Below are positions 56,773-64,000 of a stretch of DNA of 64,000 nt, one piece after another; position 1 is the stretch's first letter; the number at the start of each line of letters is the position of its first letter. The translations under genes and the position numbers were made by a program. The notes beneath the pieces were generated by a model. The model was not told the DNA's origin and made no database searches. It saw only the letters and a list, made by a program, of their open reading frames with translations. The stretch is from Mycobacterium attenuatum (GTDB lineage: Bacteria > Actinomycetota > Actinomycetes > Mycobacteriales > Mycobacteriaceae): assembly GCF_900566085.1 (NCBI RefSeq), contig NZ_UPHT01000008.1, positions 1 to 64,000 on the forward strand, in the 5' to 3' direction.

Positions 56773-57456
56773 ATGCTGGGGCAGCTGTACGATCTGGCGC
56801 TCGGTGGCGAACCATGCTGGATCCGTCACGACGACGGTGAACTGCGGCTGCTGCCGACACACCGGTGGTTGGCCGGCCATTCCGCCGACCCGGCGCCCTC
56901 CTGTCACGGGCCTGGTGATGAGTCCTGTGACGAGGCGTTCGATGAGGCGTTCGATGAGGCGGTCGCCCAGCTGTGCAGCGGGCCCACCATCGAGCTGGGT
57001 TGCGGGCCCGCACGCCTGGTGGCCAGGCTGGTGCAACGCGGCATACCCGCACTGGGCATCGACCGATCCGTTGCCGCGATCCGGCTGGCCGGTCAGGGCG
57101 GTGCTCCGGCCATCTTGGGCGACGTCTTCGAGCCGTTGCCCGGTATGGGATGTTGGCAGACGGTTCTGTTGGTCGACGGGAACGTCGGCCTCGGCGGGGA
57201 TCCGCTGCGGATCCTGGCCCGTGCCGCCGAGCTGTTGCGCCGAGGCGGGCGTTGCGTGGCCGAGTTCGATGCCCAGGCTATCGGTATCCGTTCCCGCTGG
57301 GTTCGCCTAGAGTCAGCGCGGGAGGTCGGACCGTGGTTTCGATGGGCATCGGTTGGCGTAGACAGCGCCGCCACGCTGGCCGCGCGGGTGGGTCTCACCC
57401 TGACCAGCGTGCGGCTGATCGGCGGGCGGGTCATCGCCAGCCTGACGGCGTACTAG
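56773..57456 (+). CDS. SAM-dependent methyltransferase with DEAF repeats
   Basis: Protein of 227 residues. The SAM loop is IELGCGPARLVARLV near residue 76 followed by LGIDRSVAAIRLA; a QTVLLVDGNVGLGGD segment follows. The C-terminal half is a Rossmann continuation (LLRRGGRCVAEFDAQ). Residues about 52-65 form FDEA repeats (56929-56964). ATG 56773 is preceded by GAGGGG. It lies just before the membrane oxidoreductase gene on the same strand. From memory there is no counterpart between Rv0217c and Rv0218 in M. tuberculosis. Substrate unknown. Confidence 0.8.
   Translation: MLGQLYDLALGGEPCWIRHDDGELRLLPTHRWLAGHSADPAPSCHGPGDESCDEAFDEAFDEAVAQLCSGPTIELGCGPARLVARLVQRGIPALGIDRSVAAIRLAGQGGAPAILGDVFEPLPGMGCWQTVLLVDGNVGLGGDPLRILARAAELLRRGGRCVAEFDAQAIGIRSRWVRLESAREVGPWFRWASVGVDSAATLAARVGLTLTSVRLIGGRVIASLTAY
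56929..56964. repeat. Three 12-base tandem repeats inside the methyltransferase gene
   Basis: GACGAGGCGTTC, GATGAGGCGTTC and GATGAGGCGGTC run in series, in frame, encoding DEAF-DEAF-DEAV just before the SAM loop. Copies differ at one or two bases. Confidence 0.88.
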
Positions 57457-57548
57457 GACATCCGGAGCGACGACAAGACTCCGCGCACGGCTTTCCCGCC
57501 GGACTGTGGCGCACCCTGGAACACCATCCACCGCCCGGCGTCCGGCGG

Positions 57549-58766
57549 TTGAGCCACTTCCGTAGCCCGCTGCGCGGTCCCTGGCTGACCTCGGTGTTCG
57601 GGCTGGTGCTGTTGGTGACGTTGCCGATCGTGGTGATCACCGGACTGCTGTCCTATATCGCCTATGCGCCGCGGTTGGGTCAGGCGATTCCCGGCGACGT
57701 CGGGTGGCTGCGGCTGCCCGAATTCGCCTGGCCTACCCGGCCGTCGTGGCTGTACCGGCTGACCCAGGGTGTCCATGTGGGGCTGGGTCTGCTGCTCATC
57801 CCGGTGGTGCTGGCCAAGCTGTGGTCGGTGATCCCGAAACTGTTCGTCTGGCCGCCCGCGCGGTCGATAGCCCAACTGCTGGAACGGGTGTCGTTGTTGA
57901 TGCTGGTCGGTGGGGTGCTGTTCGAGATCGTCACCGGGGTGCTCAACATCCAGTACGACTACATCTTCGGGTTCAGCTTCTACACCGGGCACTATTTCGG
58001 TGCGTGGGTCTTCATCGCCGGCTTCCTGATGCATATCGCGCTCAAGATTCCGCGCATGCGCACCGGATTGCGATCGCTGTCGATGCGAGAAGTGCTGCGC
58101 ACCAACGTGACCGGCACTCGGCCCGAACCCCCGGATCCCGACGGGCTGGTGGCCGCCGACCCGGCCGAGCCCACCGTGAGCCGGCGCGGTGCCCTGGCCC
58201 TGGTGGGTGCCGGCGTGCTGCTGATCGGGGTGCTGACCGCCGGTCAGACCCTCGGCGGACCGGTGCGCAGTGTGGCACTGCTCCTGCCGCGCGGGCGAGG
58301 CCGAGATTTCCCGGTCAACAAGACCGCCGCAGCCGCGGGGATCACACCCGACAGCGTCGGCGAGAGCTGGCGGCTGATACTGCGCGGCGGCCCGGCGGAG
58401 GTGGTGCTGGATCGCGCCGGCCTGGCCGGACTGCAGCAGCACACCGCGCGGCTGCCGATCGCCTGCGTGGAAGGCTGGTCGACCGTGCAAAGCTGGAGCG
58501 GGGTGCGCCTGGCCGACCTTGCCCGAATGGCCGGGGTAGCGGCACCACGCTCGGCGCAGGTGGTGTCATTGCAGCGCGGCGGCGCATTCGGCACGGCGCG
58601 CCTGCAGGCCAACCAGATCACCGATCGCGATGCGCTGCTGGCGCTGCGGGTCAACGGCCACGACCTGCCTCTCGATCACGGCTACCCGGCCCGCATCATC
58701 GTGCCCGCGCTGCCGGGGGTGCACAACACCAAATGGGTCACCGCCATCGAATTCGAGCCGAGCTGA
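57549..58766 (+). CDS. Membrane-anchored sulfite-oxidase-like molybdopterin oxidoreductase (Rv0218-like)
   Basis: Protein of about 405 residues. The N-terminal part has four or five membrane helices of cytochrome-b561-like type (TSVFGLVLLVTLPIVVITGLL; GVHVGLGLLLIPVVLAKLW; FYTGHYFGAWVFIAGFLMH) with conserved His that could bind haem. After another hydrophobic segment (GALALVGAGVLLIGVL) comes a sulfite-oxidase-like molybdopterin domain (SWRLILRGG; PIACVEGWSTVQSWSGVRL, whose Cys is the expected Mo ligand). The domain would lie outside the membrane and pass electrons through the haem helices. No ATG or GTG precedes helix 1 in frame; TTG 57549 is my best start. Confidence 0.78.
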   Translation: MSHFRSPLRGPWLTSVFGLVLLVTLPIVVITGLLSYIAYAPRLGQAIPGDVGWLRLPEFAWPTRPSWLYRLTQGVHVGLGLLLIPVVLAKLWSVIPKLFVWPPARSIAQLLERVSLLMLVGGVLFEIVTGVLNIQYDYIFGFSFYTGHYFGAWVFIAGFLMHIALKIPRMRTGLRSLSMREVLRTNVTGTRPEPPDPDGLVAADPAEPTVSRRGALALVGAGVLLIGVLTAGQTLGGPVRSVALLLPRGRGRDFPVNKTAAAAGITPDSVGESWRLILRGGPAEVVLDRAGLAGLQQHTARLPIACVEGWSTVQSWSGVRLADLARMAGVAAPRSAQVVSLQRGGAFGTARLQANQITDRDALLALRVNGHDLPLDHGYPARIIVPALPGVHNTKWVTAIEFEPS

Positions 58767-58767
58767 G

Positions 58768-59292
58768 ATGTTAAGAGCCGCAAAACGTTTCGGCCGCTAC
58801 TACGGCGCGCATCCGCTGCACCTGCTGACCATGCTGTCGGGCTTCGCGTTGCTGGGCTATCTCCTGGCCACCTTCAAACCCGCGACGTTGTGGAACCCGG
58901 ACACCTGGTGGCAGTCGATCGCCGTCTGGTTCGCCGCCGCCGTGATCGCCCACGACCTGGTGCTCTTTCCCCTGTACGCGCTGGCCGACCGCGTCGCGTC
59001 ACGCGGGCTTCGGCGGGTGCCGGGCGGCGATCACCCAGAAATCAGCGCGCGCAACCACATTCGCATACCGGTGCTGGGTGCGGGACTGACCCTGCTGATG
59101 TTCCTGCCCGGCATCATCGAACAGGGCGCACCGACCTACCTGGCGGCGACCGGGCAGACTCAGCAGCCGTTTCTGGGCAGGTGGTTGGCGCTCACGGCGG
59201 CGATGTTCGCCGCCAGCGCCATCGGCTACGCTGCCCGGCGTGCCGCGGCCCGCAGACGGAAACGTTTGCTCCAAATGACAGCTGCCGATTAA
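58768..59292 (+). CDS. Membrane protein partner of the Rv0218-like oxidoreductase (Rv0219-like)
   Basis: Protein of 174 residues with four hydrophobic segments (LLTMLSGFALLGYLLATF near residue 20; IAVWFAAAVIAHDLVLFPLYAL near 50, in part; VLGAGLTLLMFLPGII near 100; WLALTAAMFAASAIGYAA near 135) and an Arg-rich C terminus. ATG 58768 starts two bases after the upstream TGA, so the pair is co-transcribed. Conserved membrane His (AHDLVLF) might assist haem or quinone binding, but no family is recognised. A membrane subunit of the oxidoreductase complex is the simplest reading. Confidence 0.78.
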   Translation: MLRAAKRFGRYYGAHPLHLLTMLSGFALLGYLLATFKPATLWNPDTWWQSIAVWFAAAVIAHDLVLFPLYALADRVASRGLRRVPGGDHPEISARNHIRIPVLGAGLTLLMFLPGIIEQGAPTYLAATGQTQQPFLGRWLALTAAMFAASAIGYAARRAAARRRKRLLQMTAAD

Positions 59293-59330
59293 TCGTGGTT
59301 GGCGCCACTCGGGCGGGGTACGCTCCCCCC

Positions 59331-60551
59331 ATGACGGCGAGCGGCCCGACAATCCCGACAATCCCGACAATGATGTCCCAGGTCAAGTGGTTGTTACGGG
59401 CACGTCCGGGGGACTACCTGCTGGCACTGAGCGTCGCCGGGGCGTCGCTGCCGGTGGTGGGTAAGCACCTCGAGCCACTGGGCAGTGTCACCGCAATGAG
59501 CGTCTGGGGTGCCCGGCATGCACCAGAGTTCGTGTCCGCCAGGGCCAAGGACTGGCTCACCCCGGGGACCATTGGAGTCCGCCGCCGGGACCGCTCCGTT
59601 ACCAACGAGGTTTCGGCCGCGGCGCTGCGCGGCATCGTGTCGGCCGCCGACCTGGAGCTCGAATGGCCGGCGCCGCAGCGCACCCCACCGGTCTGCGAAG
59701 CCCTGCGGCACCGTCGCTACCTGCACCGTCGGGGCGTCCATTACGGCAACAGCCCTGCGCAGTTGCTCGATGTATGGCGCCGCAACGAATTGCCCGCCCA
59801 TCCCGCGCCGGTGCTGCTTTTCGTTCCGGGCGGCGCCTGGATCCACGGCAGTCGCAGCATACAGGGCTATGCCCTGCTGTCTCGGATGGCAGATCAGGGC
59901 TGGGTATGCCTGTCGATCGATTACCGCGTCGCCCCGCACCACCGCTGGCCGCGCCACGTCGAAGACGTCAAGGCCGCCATCGCGTGGGCGCGGGCCAACG
60001 TCGACAAATTCGGCGGGGACCGCGACTTCATCGCGATAGCCGGCTGCTCGGCCGGCGGGCACCTGTCCGCACTGGCCGGGCTCACCGCCAACGACCCCGG
60101 CTACCAGGGTGAGTTGCCGGACGGCTCTGACACCTCGGTCGACGCCGCGGTCGGGATCTACGGTCGCTACGACTGGCAGGACCGTTCCACGCCGGAACGC
60201 GTACGGTTCGTCGACTTCTTGGAGCGGGTCGTGGTCAAGCGCCGGATCACCCGCCACCCCCATGTGTTCCGCGACGCCTCGCCGATCGCCCGGGTGCACA
60301 CCCATGCGCCCCCGTTCCTGGTCATCCACGGCAGCCGCGACGGTGTCATCCCGGTGGCGCAGGCGCGCAGCTTCGTCGACCGGCTTCGTGCGGTGTCCCG
60401 GTCGCTGGTGGCCTATGTGGAATTGCCGGGCGCCGGCCACGGCTTCGACCTGCTCGACGGCGCCCGCACCGGCCCCACCACGCACGCGATCTCGCTGTTC
60501 CTCAACCATGTTCACCGCACCCGGAAACAGTGCGCAAAAGAGGTCATCTAG
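59331..60551 (+). CDS. lipC: Esterase/lipase LipC
   Basis: Alpha/beta-hydrolase of 406 residues. The N-terminal 100 residues contain hydrophobic segments (DYLLALSVAGASLPVVG) and are not part of the catalytic fold. Oxyanion motif FVPGGAWIHGS near residue 165, nucleophile GCSAGGH near 243, catalytic Asp in HGSRDGVIP near 332 and His in GAGHGFDL near 366. M. tuberculosis LipC (Rv0220) is a cell-surface esterase. ATG 59331 is used; ATG 59370 after the TIP repeat is an alternative. No strong ribosome site is visible. Confidence 0.9.
   Translation: MTASGPTIPTIPTMMSQVKWLLRARPGDYLLALSVAGASLPVVGKHLEPLGSVTAMSVWGARHAPEFVSARAKDWLTPGTIGVRRRDRSVTNEVSAAALRGIVSAADLELEWPAPQRTPPVCEALRHRRYLHRRGVHYGNSPAQLLDVWRRNELPAHPAPVLLFVPGGAWIHGSRSIQGYALLSRMADQGWVCLSIDYRVAPHHRWPRHVEDVKAAIAWARANVDKFGGDRDFIAIAGCSAGGHLSALAGLTANDPGYQGELPDGSDTSVDAAVGIYGRYDWQDRSTPERVRFVDFLERVVVKRRITRHPHVFRDASPIARVHTHAPPFLVIHGSRDGVIPVAQARSFVDRLRAVSRSLVAYVELPGAGHGFDLLDGARTGPTTHAISLFLNHVHRTRKQCAKEVI
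59345..59371. repeat. Three perfect 9-base tandem repeats at the lipC start
   Basis: CCCGACAAT is repeated three times with no mismatch, encoding the TIPTIPTIP-like N terminus of LipC. The last copy overlaps the alternative ATG at 59370, so copy changes could alter start choice. Confidence 0.9.
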
Positions 60552-60603
60552 GCACCGGCCGAGTGCGCCGGTTGTAGAGTCGCGCTATGACCAGGGGGCG
60601 GCG

Positions 60604-62013
60604 GTGAAACGGCTCAGCGGCTGGGACGCGGTACTGCTCTACAGCGAAACACCCAATGTGCACATGCACACCATCAAGGTCGCGGTGATCGAGCTGGACC
60701 CCGACAGCCGACCGTTCGGTATCGACGCGTTTCGCGAGGTCATCGGCGGGCGCATGGGCAAGCTGGAGCCGTTGGGCTATCAACTGATCGACATCCCGCT
60801 CAAGTTCCACCATCCGATGTGGCGTGAACATTGCGAGGTCGACCTCGACTACCACATCCGGCCCTGGAAGCTGCCGTCGCCGGGCGGCCGGCGCGAATTG
60901 GACGAGGCGATCGGTCAAATCGCCAGTACCCCGCTGGACCGCAGATATCCGCTGTGGGAGATGTATTTCGTTGAGGGGCTTGCCAATCACCGGGTGGCGG
61001 TGGTGGCCAAGATTCACCATGCACTGGCCGACGGCGTCGCCTCGGCCAACCTGATGGCACGCGGAATGGATCTGCTGCCGGGGCCCCAAGGCAACCCGTA
61101 CGTGTCGGACCCGGCCCCCGGCAAGGGCGAACTGATGACTTCGGCGTTCGTCGACCACCTGCGGCACCTCGGGCGGGTCCCCGCGACCATGCGGTACACC
61201 GCGCAGGGTCTGGCCCGGGTGCGGCGCAGCGCACGCAAGTTTTCTCCGGAGTTGACCCGGCCGTTCACCCCGCCGCCGACCTTCATGAACCACAAGATCA
61301 CCCCGGAGCGCCGGTTCGCCACCGCCACCCTGGCATTGGTCGACGTGAAGGAGGCGGGCAAGAAGCTCGGGGCCACCATCAATGACATGGTGCTGGCCAT
61401 GTCCACCGGAGCATTGCGCAGCCTGCTGCTGCGCTACGACGGCAAGGCCGAACCACTGCTGGCCTCCGTCCCGGTGAGTTATGACTTCTCACCGGAGCGC
61501 ATTTCGGGAAATCACTTCAGCGGCATGCTGGTGGCGCTGCCGACCGACTGCGACGACCCACTGGAAAGGGTGCAGGGTTGTCGTCAGAACGCGTTGTCCG
61601 CCAAGGAAAGTCACCAGCTGCTGGGTCCGGAACTGGTCAGTCGGTGGGCGGCCTACTTCCCTCCGGCCGGTGCCGAGGCGATGTTCCGGTGGATGTCCGG
61701 CCGCGACGGGCAGAACAAGATCCTGAATTTGAATATCTCGAACGTTCCTGGCCCGCGCGAACGCGGCAGGGTGGGCGGTGCGTTGGTGACCGAGATCTAC
61801 TCGGTGGGCCCGTTGACCGCGGGCAGCGGACTGAACATCACCGTGTGGAGCTATGTCGACCAGCTCAACGTCTCGGTGCTCACCGATGGTGCCACCCTCA
61901 AGGACCCGCATGAGGTGACCGAGGCCATAATCGCTGCCTTCGTTGAGATACGAAGGGCGGCTGGGCTTTCCAAAGAACTGACCGTTGTCGAGCTGGCGCT
62001 GGCCCAAGCGTGA
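60604..62013 (+). CDS. Wax ester synthase/diacylglycerol acyltransferase (Rv0221-like)
   Basis: Acyltransferase of 469 residues that esterifies diacylglycerol or fatty alcohol with acyl-CoA to make triacylglycerol or wax ester storage lipid. The catalytic motif HHALADG has its second His at residue 139. The C-terminal WS/DGAT signature is visible as NISNVPGPRERG and YSVGPLTAGSGLNITVWSY. GTG 60604 (VKRLSGWDAVLLYSE) matches the M. tuberculosis start and length. The gene lies 52 bases after lipC and 42 before echA1, suggesting a shared lipid-turnover transcript. Confidence 0.92.
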   Translation: MKRLSGWDAVLLYSETPNVHMHTIKVAVIELDPDSRPFGIDAFREVIGGRMGKLEPLGYQLIDIPLKFHHPMWREHCEVDLDYHIRPWKLPSPGGRRELDEAIGQIASTPLDRRYPLWEMYFVEGLANHRVAVVAKIHHALADGVASANLMARGMDLLPGPQGNPYVSDPAPGKGELMTSAFVDHLRHLGRVPATMRYTAQGLARVRRSARKFSPELTRPFTPPPTFMNHKITPERRFATATLALVDVKEAGKKLGATINDMVLAMSTGALRSLLLRYDGKAEPLLASVPVSYDFSPERISGNHFSGMLVALPTDCDDPLERVQGCRQNALSAKESHQLLGPELVSRWAAYFPPAGAEAMFRWMSGRDGQNKILNLNISNVPGPRERGRVGGALVTEIYSVGPLTAGSGLNITVWSYVDQLNVSVLTDGATLKDPHEVTEAIIAAFVEIRRAAGLSKELTVVELALAQA

Positions 62014-62055
62014 TGGCTACAGCGCGAACCACTTTCGAAGGAGTTGCGAACCACT

Positions 62056-62838
62056 GTGAGTGAAGAATCCGGCATCACCGAACCCGAGGTCCTTGTCGAA
62101 CAACGTGATCGGATCCTGATCATCACGATCAACCGGCCCAAGGCCAAGAACGCGGTCAACGCCGCGGTCAGCCGGGGCCTGGCCGACGCGATGGACCGGC
62201 TGGACTCCGACGCCGGCCTTTCGGTGGGCATCCTCACCGGCGCGGGCGGTTCGTTCTGTGCGGGAATGGATCTCAAGGCGTTCGCCCGCGGCGAGAACGT
62301 CGTCGTGGCAGGCCGCGGCCTGGGCTTTACCGAACGTCCACCCGCCAAGCCGCTCATCGCGGCGGTGGAGGGGTACGCCCTGGCCGGGGGGACCGAGCTG
62401 GCGCTGGCCACCGATCTGATTGTGGCCGCCCGGGATTCGGCGTTCGGCATTCCGGAGGTCAAACGTGGTCTGGTTGCCGGTGGCGGGGGGTTGCTGCGGC
62501 TGCCCGAGCGGATTCCCTACGCGATCGCCATGGAGCTGGCGCTCACTGGAGACAACCTGCCCGCCGAACGCGCCCACGCGCTGGGTCTGGTCAACGTCTT
62601 GGCCGAGCCGGGCGAGGCGCTCCAGGCAGCTATTGCCCTGGCCGAGAAGATCACCGCCAACGGGCCACTCGCGGTGGCCGCCACCAAGCGGATCATCACC
62701 GAATCGCGCGGGTGGAGCCTGGAAAACCGGTTCGCCGAGCAGCTGAAGATCTTCGGTCCGGTGTTCATGTCCAACGACGCCAGGGAGGGCGCGATCGCGT
62801 TCGCCGAGAAGCGCCCGCCGCGATGGACCGGCACCTGA
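62056..62838 (+). CDS. echA1: Enoyl-CoA hydratase EchA1
   Basis: Crotonase of 260 residues that hydrates 2-enoyl-CoA in fatty-acid oxidation. Motifs are ILIITINRPKAKNAVN near residue 17, the first oxyanion segment GGSFCAGMDLKAFA near 62, the second oxyanion segment YALAGGTELALA near 105, and GIPEVKRGLVAGGGG near 133. GTG 62056 is chosen; TTG 62044 is in frame but leaves only one base after the AAGGAG, while GTG 62056 is 13 bases after it. Matches Rv0222. Converges on the TetR gene with a 21-base gap. Confidence 0.92.
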   Translation: MSEESGITEPEVLVEQRDRILIITINRPKAKNAVNAAVSRGLADAMDRLDSDAGLSVGILTGAGGSFCAGMDLKAFARGENVVVAGRGLGFTERPPAKPLIAAVEGYALAGGTELALATDLIVAARDSAFGIPEVKRGLVAGGGGLLRLPERIPYAIAMELALTGDNLPAERAHALGLVNVLAEPGEALQAAIALAEKITANGPLAVAATKRIITESRGWSLENRFAEQLKIFGPVFMSNDAREGAIAFAEKRPPRWTGT

Positions 62839-62859
62839 GTTTGCGGCTGCTCGCGGAAC

Positions 62860-63459
62860 TTACGGGCCCGGTGCGGTCAGGTAGCGCTGCACGGTCGGTC
62901 CCAGCCAGGCGACCAGTTCGTCGACGCCGGTCGACGCGATCGGTTCGATCTTCAGTTGGTACCGCGCGAACGCCAGCCCCGCCAGGTGGCTGGCTACCAA
63001 CTCGGCCCGCAACTGCGCATCGGTGACCCCGAACTCGGCCGTGAGCCGCTCGGCGATCGGCCCGGCGAGGCTGTCGTGCAAGATCTTTCGGGCCTGGGGC
63101 TGGACCGCGGCCGAACGCCACAGCGTCAGCAACGGCTCGAACTCCGCACCTTCGTCCCAGTGCTCGAGAAAACGGCGTACCAGCCGCGGGCCGATCCCGC
63201 TGATCCCCTCGTCCAGCAGAGTGGCCAGCTGGTGCAGTGGGTGCTCGGGACCGGTGAGCGCCGAAGCGGTGAACAGCCCTTCCTTGTTAGCGAAGAAGTA
63301 GTACACCATCGCGACGTCCACCCCGGCGTCGGCGGCTATCGACCGGACGGTGGCCCGTTCGTAACCCTCACGCATGAAACGTTCGCGCGCAGCGGCAATG
63401 ATGCGCTGCTTGTTCTGCTGACCGGTGCGCCACCGGCCGCTGCGCCGGGCTTCTGCCAT
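62860..63459 (-). CDS. TetR-family transcriptional regulator
   Basis: Regulator of 199 residues. Helix-turn-helix near residues 30-50 (ATVRSIAADAGVDVAMVYYFF, in part) followed by NKEGLF, the TetR hallmark. ATG 63459 (MAEARRSGRW) is preferred over ATG 63471, which lies inside the operator repeat. It diverges from the ICMT-family gene across two inverted copies of a 20-base element, so it most likely represses itself and that gene. Not at this point in M. tuberculosis. Ligand unknown. Confidence 0.88.
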   Translation of the reverse strand: MAEARRSGRWRTGQQNKQRIIAAARERFMREGYERATVRSIAADAGVDVAMVYYFFANKEGLFTASALTGPEHPLHQLATLLDEGISGIGPRLVRRFLEHWDEGAEFEPLLTLWRSAAVQPQARKILHDSLAGPIAERLTAEFGVTDAQLRAELVASHLAGLAFARYQLKIEPIASTGVDELVAWLGPTVQRYLTAPGP

Positions 63460-63469
63460 GCCGGCGAGC

Positions 63470-63538
63470 ATACTTCAACATCCGTTGATGATCGCGAAGG
63501 GACGGCGTACGCTAAATCTTGAACGGAGGTTGAAGTAT
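63470..63538. promoter_or_regulatory. Two inverted operator copies for the divergent TetR
   Basis: ATACTTCAACATCCGTTGA at 63470-63488 and TTGAACGGAGGTTGAAGTAT at 63519-63538 are inverted copies of one element (two mismatches). Each has a near-palindromic core, TCAAC-ATCC-GTTGA in the first. They flank the space between the TetR start (63459) and the ICMT-family start (63540), so one repressor site covers each start. Confidence 0.75.
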
Positions 63539-63539
63539 C

Positions 63540-64000
63540 ATGACGACTACGCACACAAGGAATCTCTGGTGGCGGCACCTGATTTCGTTCCTCATCGCTC
63601 CGGTGACCATGACCCTGGTGATCCCGGCGCTGATCGTGATCGCGGCGGGCATACGGGCGCCGGATCTGCACTCGCCCATCACGATCGGGCTGGTGACGGT
63701 GGGTGCGCTGCTGATCGCGGTCGGCATCGGCCTGTTGGTCTGGACGGTAGCGCTGTTCGACCGGGTGGGCCACGGCACCCTCGGGGTGGGCAACACGCTC
63801 GGGGAGCCGGTGCAGCTGGTAGTGCGGGGCCCGTATCGGCAGGTGCGCAACCCGATGATCAGCGGCGTACTGGGCATCCTGCTCGGCGAGGCGGCTGTCA
63901 CCGCATCAGGCTGGTTGCTGCTGTGGTTTGCGGTCTTCGTGGCGGTCCAACTGATCGCCATCCGATTCTGGGAAGAGCCGCATCTTCACCGGCGCTACGG
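63540..64000 (+). CDS. Isoprenylcysteine carboxyl methyltransferase-family protein, cut by window end
   Basis: The first 153 residues of a membrane protein that runs off the right edge. It has four or five membrane helices (APVTMTLVIPALIVIAAGI; VTVGALLIAVGIGLLVWTVA) and the family motif VVRGPYRQVRNPM near residue 98, then FWEEPHLHRRYG at the edge, as in the phospholipid/isoprenylcysteine methyltransferase (PEMT/ICMT) family. GGAGGT precedes ATG 63540 by 7 bases and is part of the TetR operator. It would methylate a lipid or small membrane substrate with SAM; the exact target is unknown. Confidence 0.85.
   Translation, partial: MTTTHTRNLWWRHLISFLIAPVTMTLVIPALIVIAAGIRAPDLHSPITIGLVTVGALLIAVGIGLLVWTVALFDRVGHGTLGVGNTLGEPVQLVVRGPYRQVRNPMISGVLGILLGEAAVTASGWLLLWFAVFVAVQLIAIRFWEEPHLHRRY

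Overview
The window is GC-rich actinobacterial DNA whose gene order closely matches, from memory, the Mycobacterium tuberculosis stretch from sigG (Rv0182c) to echA1 (Rv0222). It also carries genes M. tuberculosis lacks there (ferrous iron uptake, a large hybrid signalling protein, a CoA-transferase/amidohydrolase pair). That points to a non-tuberculous Mycobacterium, probably a slow grower. Ortholog names are recognised from sequence and order; no database search was run.

Layout. 1-9.5 kb: a decayed hydrolase fragment, sigG, a monoacylglycerol lipase, a DUF2786/metalloprotease-like/bglS run, the copper metallothionein gene mymT, an O-methyltransferase, a nitronate monooxygenase and ilvD. Near-identical RicR copper boxes lie in front of mymT and of ricR (9.57 kb), so the copper sensor and one of its targets are both here. 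10-12.4 kb: an MFS exporter and an L,D-transpeptidase. 12.5-16.9 kb: an accessory patch standing where M. tuberculosis has Rv0193c-Rv0195. It holds a MarR regulator, a methyltransferase, NAD(P)-binding proteins and a DUF1772 membrane protein; three of these genes are frameshifted or internally deleted. Two operator-like palindromes sharing a 9-mer probably bind the TetR regulator at 16.88 kb.

17.5-34.1 kb is the conserved envelope and transport block: a molybdopterin oxidoreductase, zmp1, two Mce-associated-like proteins, mmpL11, a likely remnant of the secreted haem carrier Rv0203, a UPF0104 flippase-like protein, an AI-2E family permease, mmpL3, an NYN-domain protein and trmB. 34.3-38.9 kb holds a 1,411-residue protein (sensor, histidine kinase, receiver, PAS, SpoIIE phosphatase, RsbW-type kinase) overlapping a STAS anti-anti-sigma gene: a compact partner-switching system. 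Then come a pair of GTPase-like membrane-associated proteins and pckA with a strong terminator.

44.0-47.4 kb is an iron island: an orphan 129-residue protein diverges from feoA-feoB-nifU-like across a good IdeR box. 47.7-56.5 kb is acyl-CoA metabolism: fadD4, a crotonase-fold protein, fadE3, the Rv0216 hotdog protein, a family III CoA-transferase, an amidohydrolase and lipW, with a CD225 membrane protein among them. 56.8-62.8 kb holds a methyltransferase, a membrane plus sulfite-oxidase-like fusion, a membrane partner, lipC, a WS/DGAT acyltransferase and echA1. The window ends in a TetR gene diverging, across two inverted operator copies, from an isoprenylcysteine-methyltransferase-family gene cut by the window edge.

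In-frame tandem repeats of 9 or 12 bp occur inside four unrelated genes (mmpL11, fadE3, the 56.8 kb methyltransferase, lipC). No tRNA, rRNA, CRISPR array or insertion sequence was seen.
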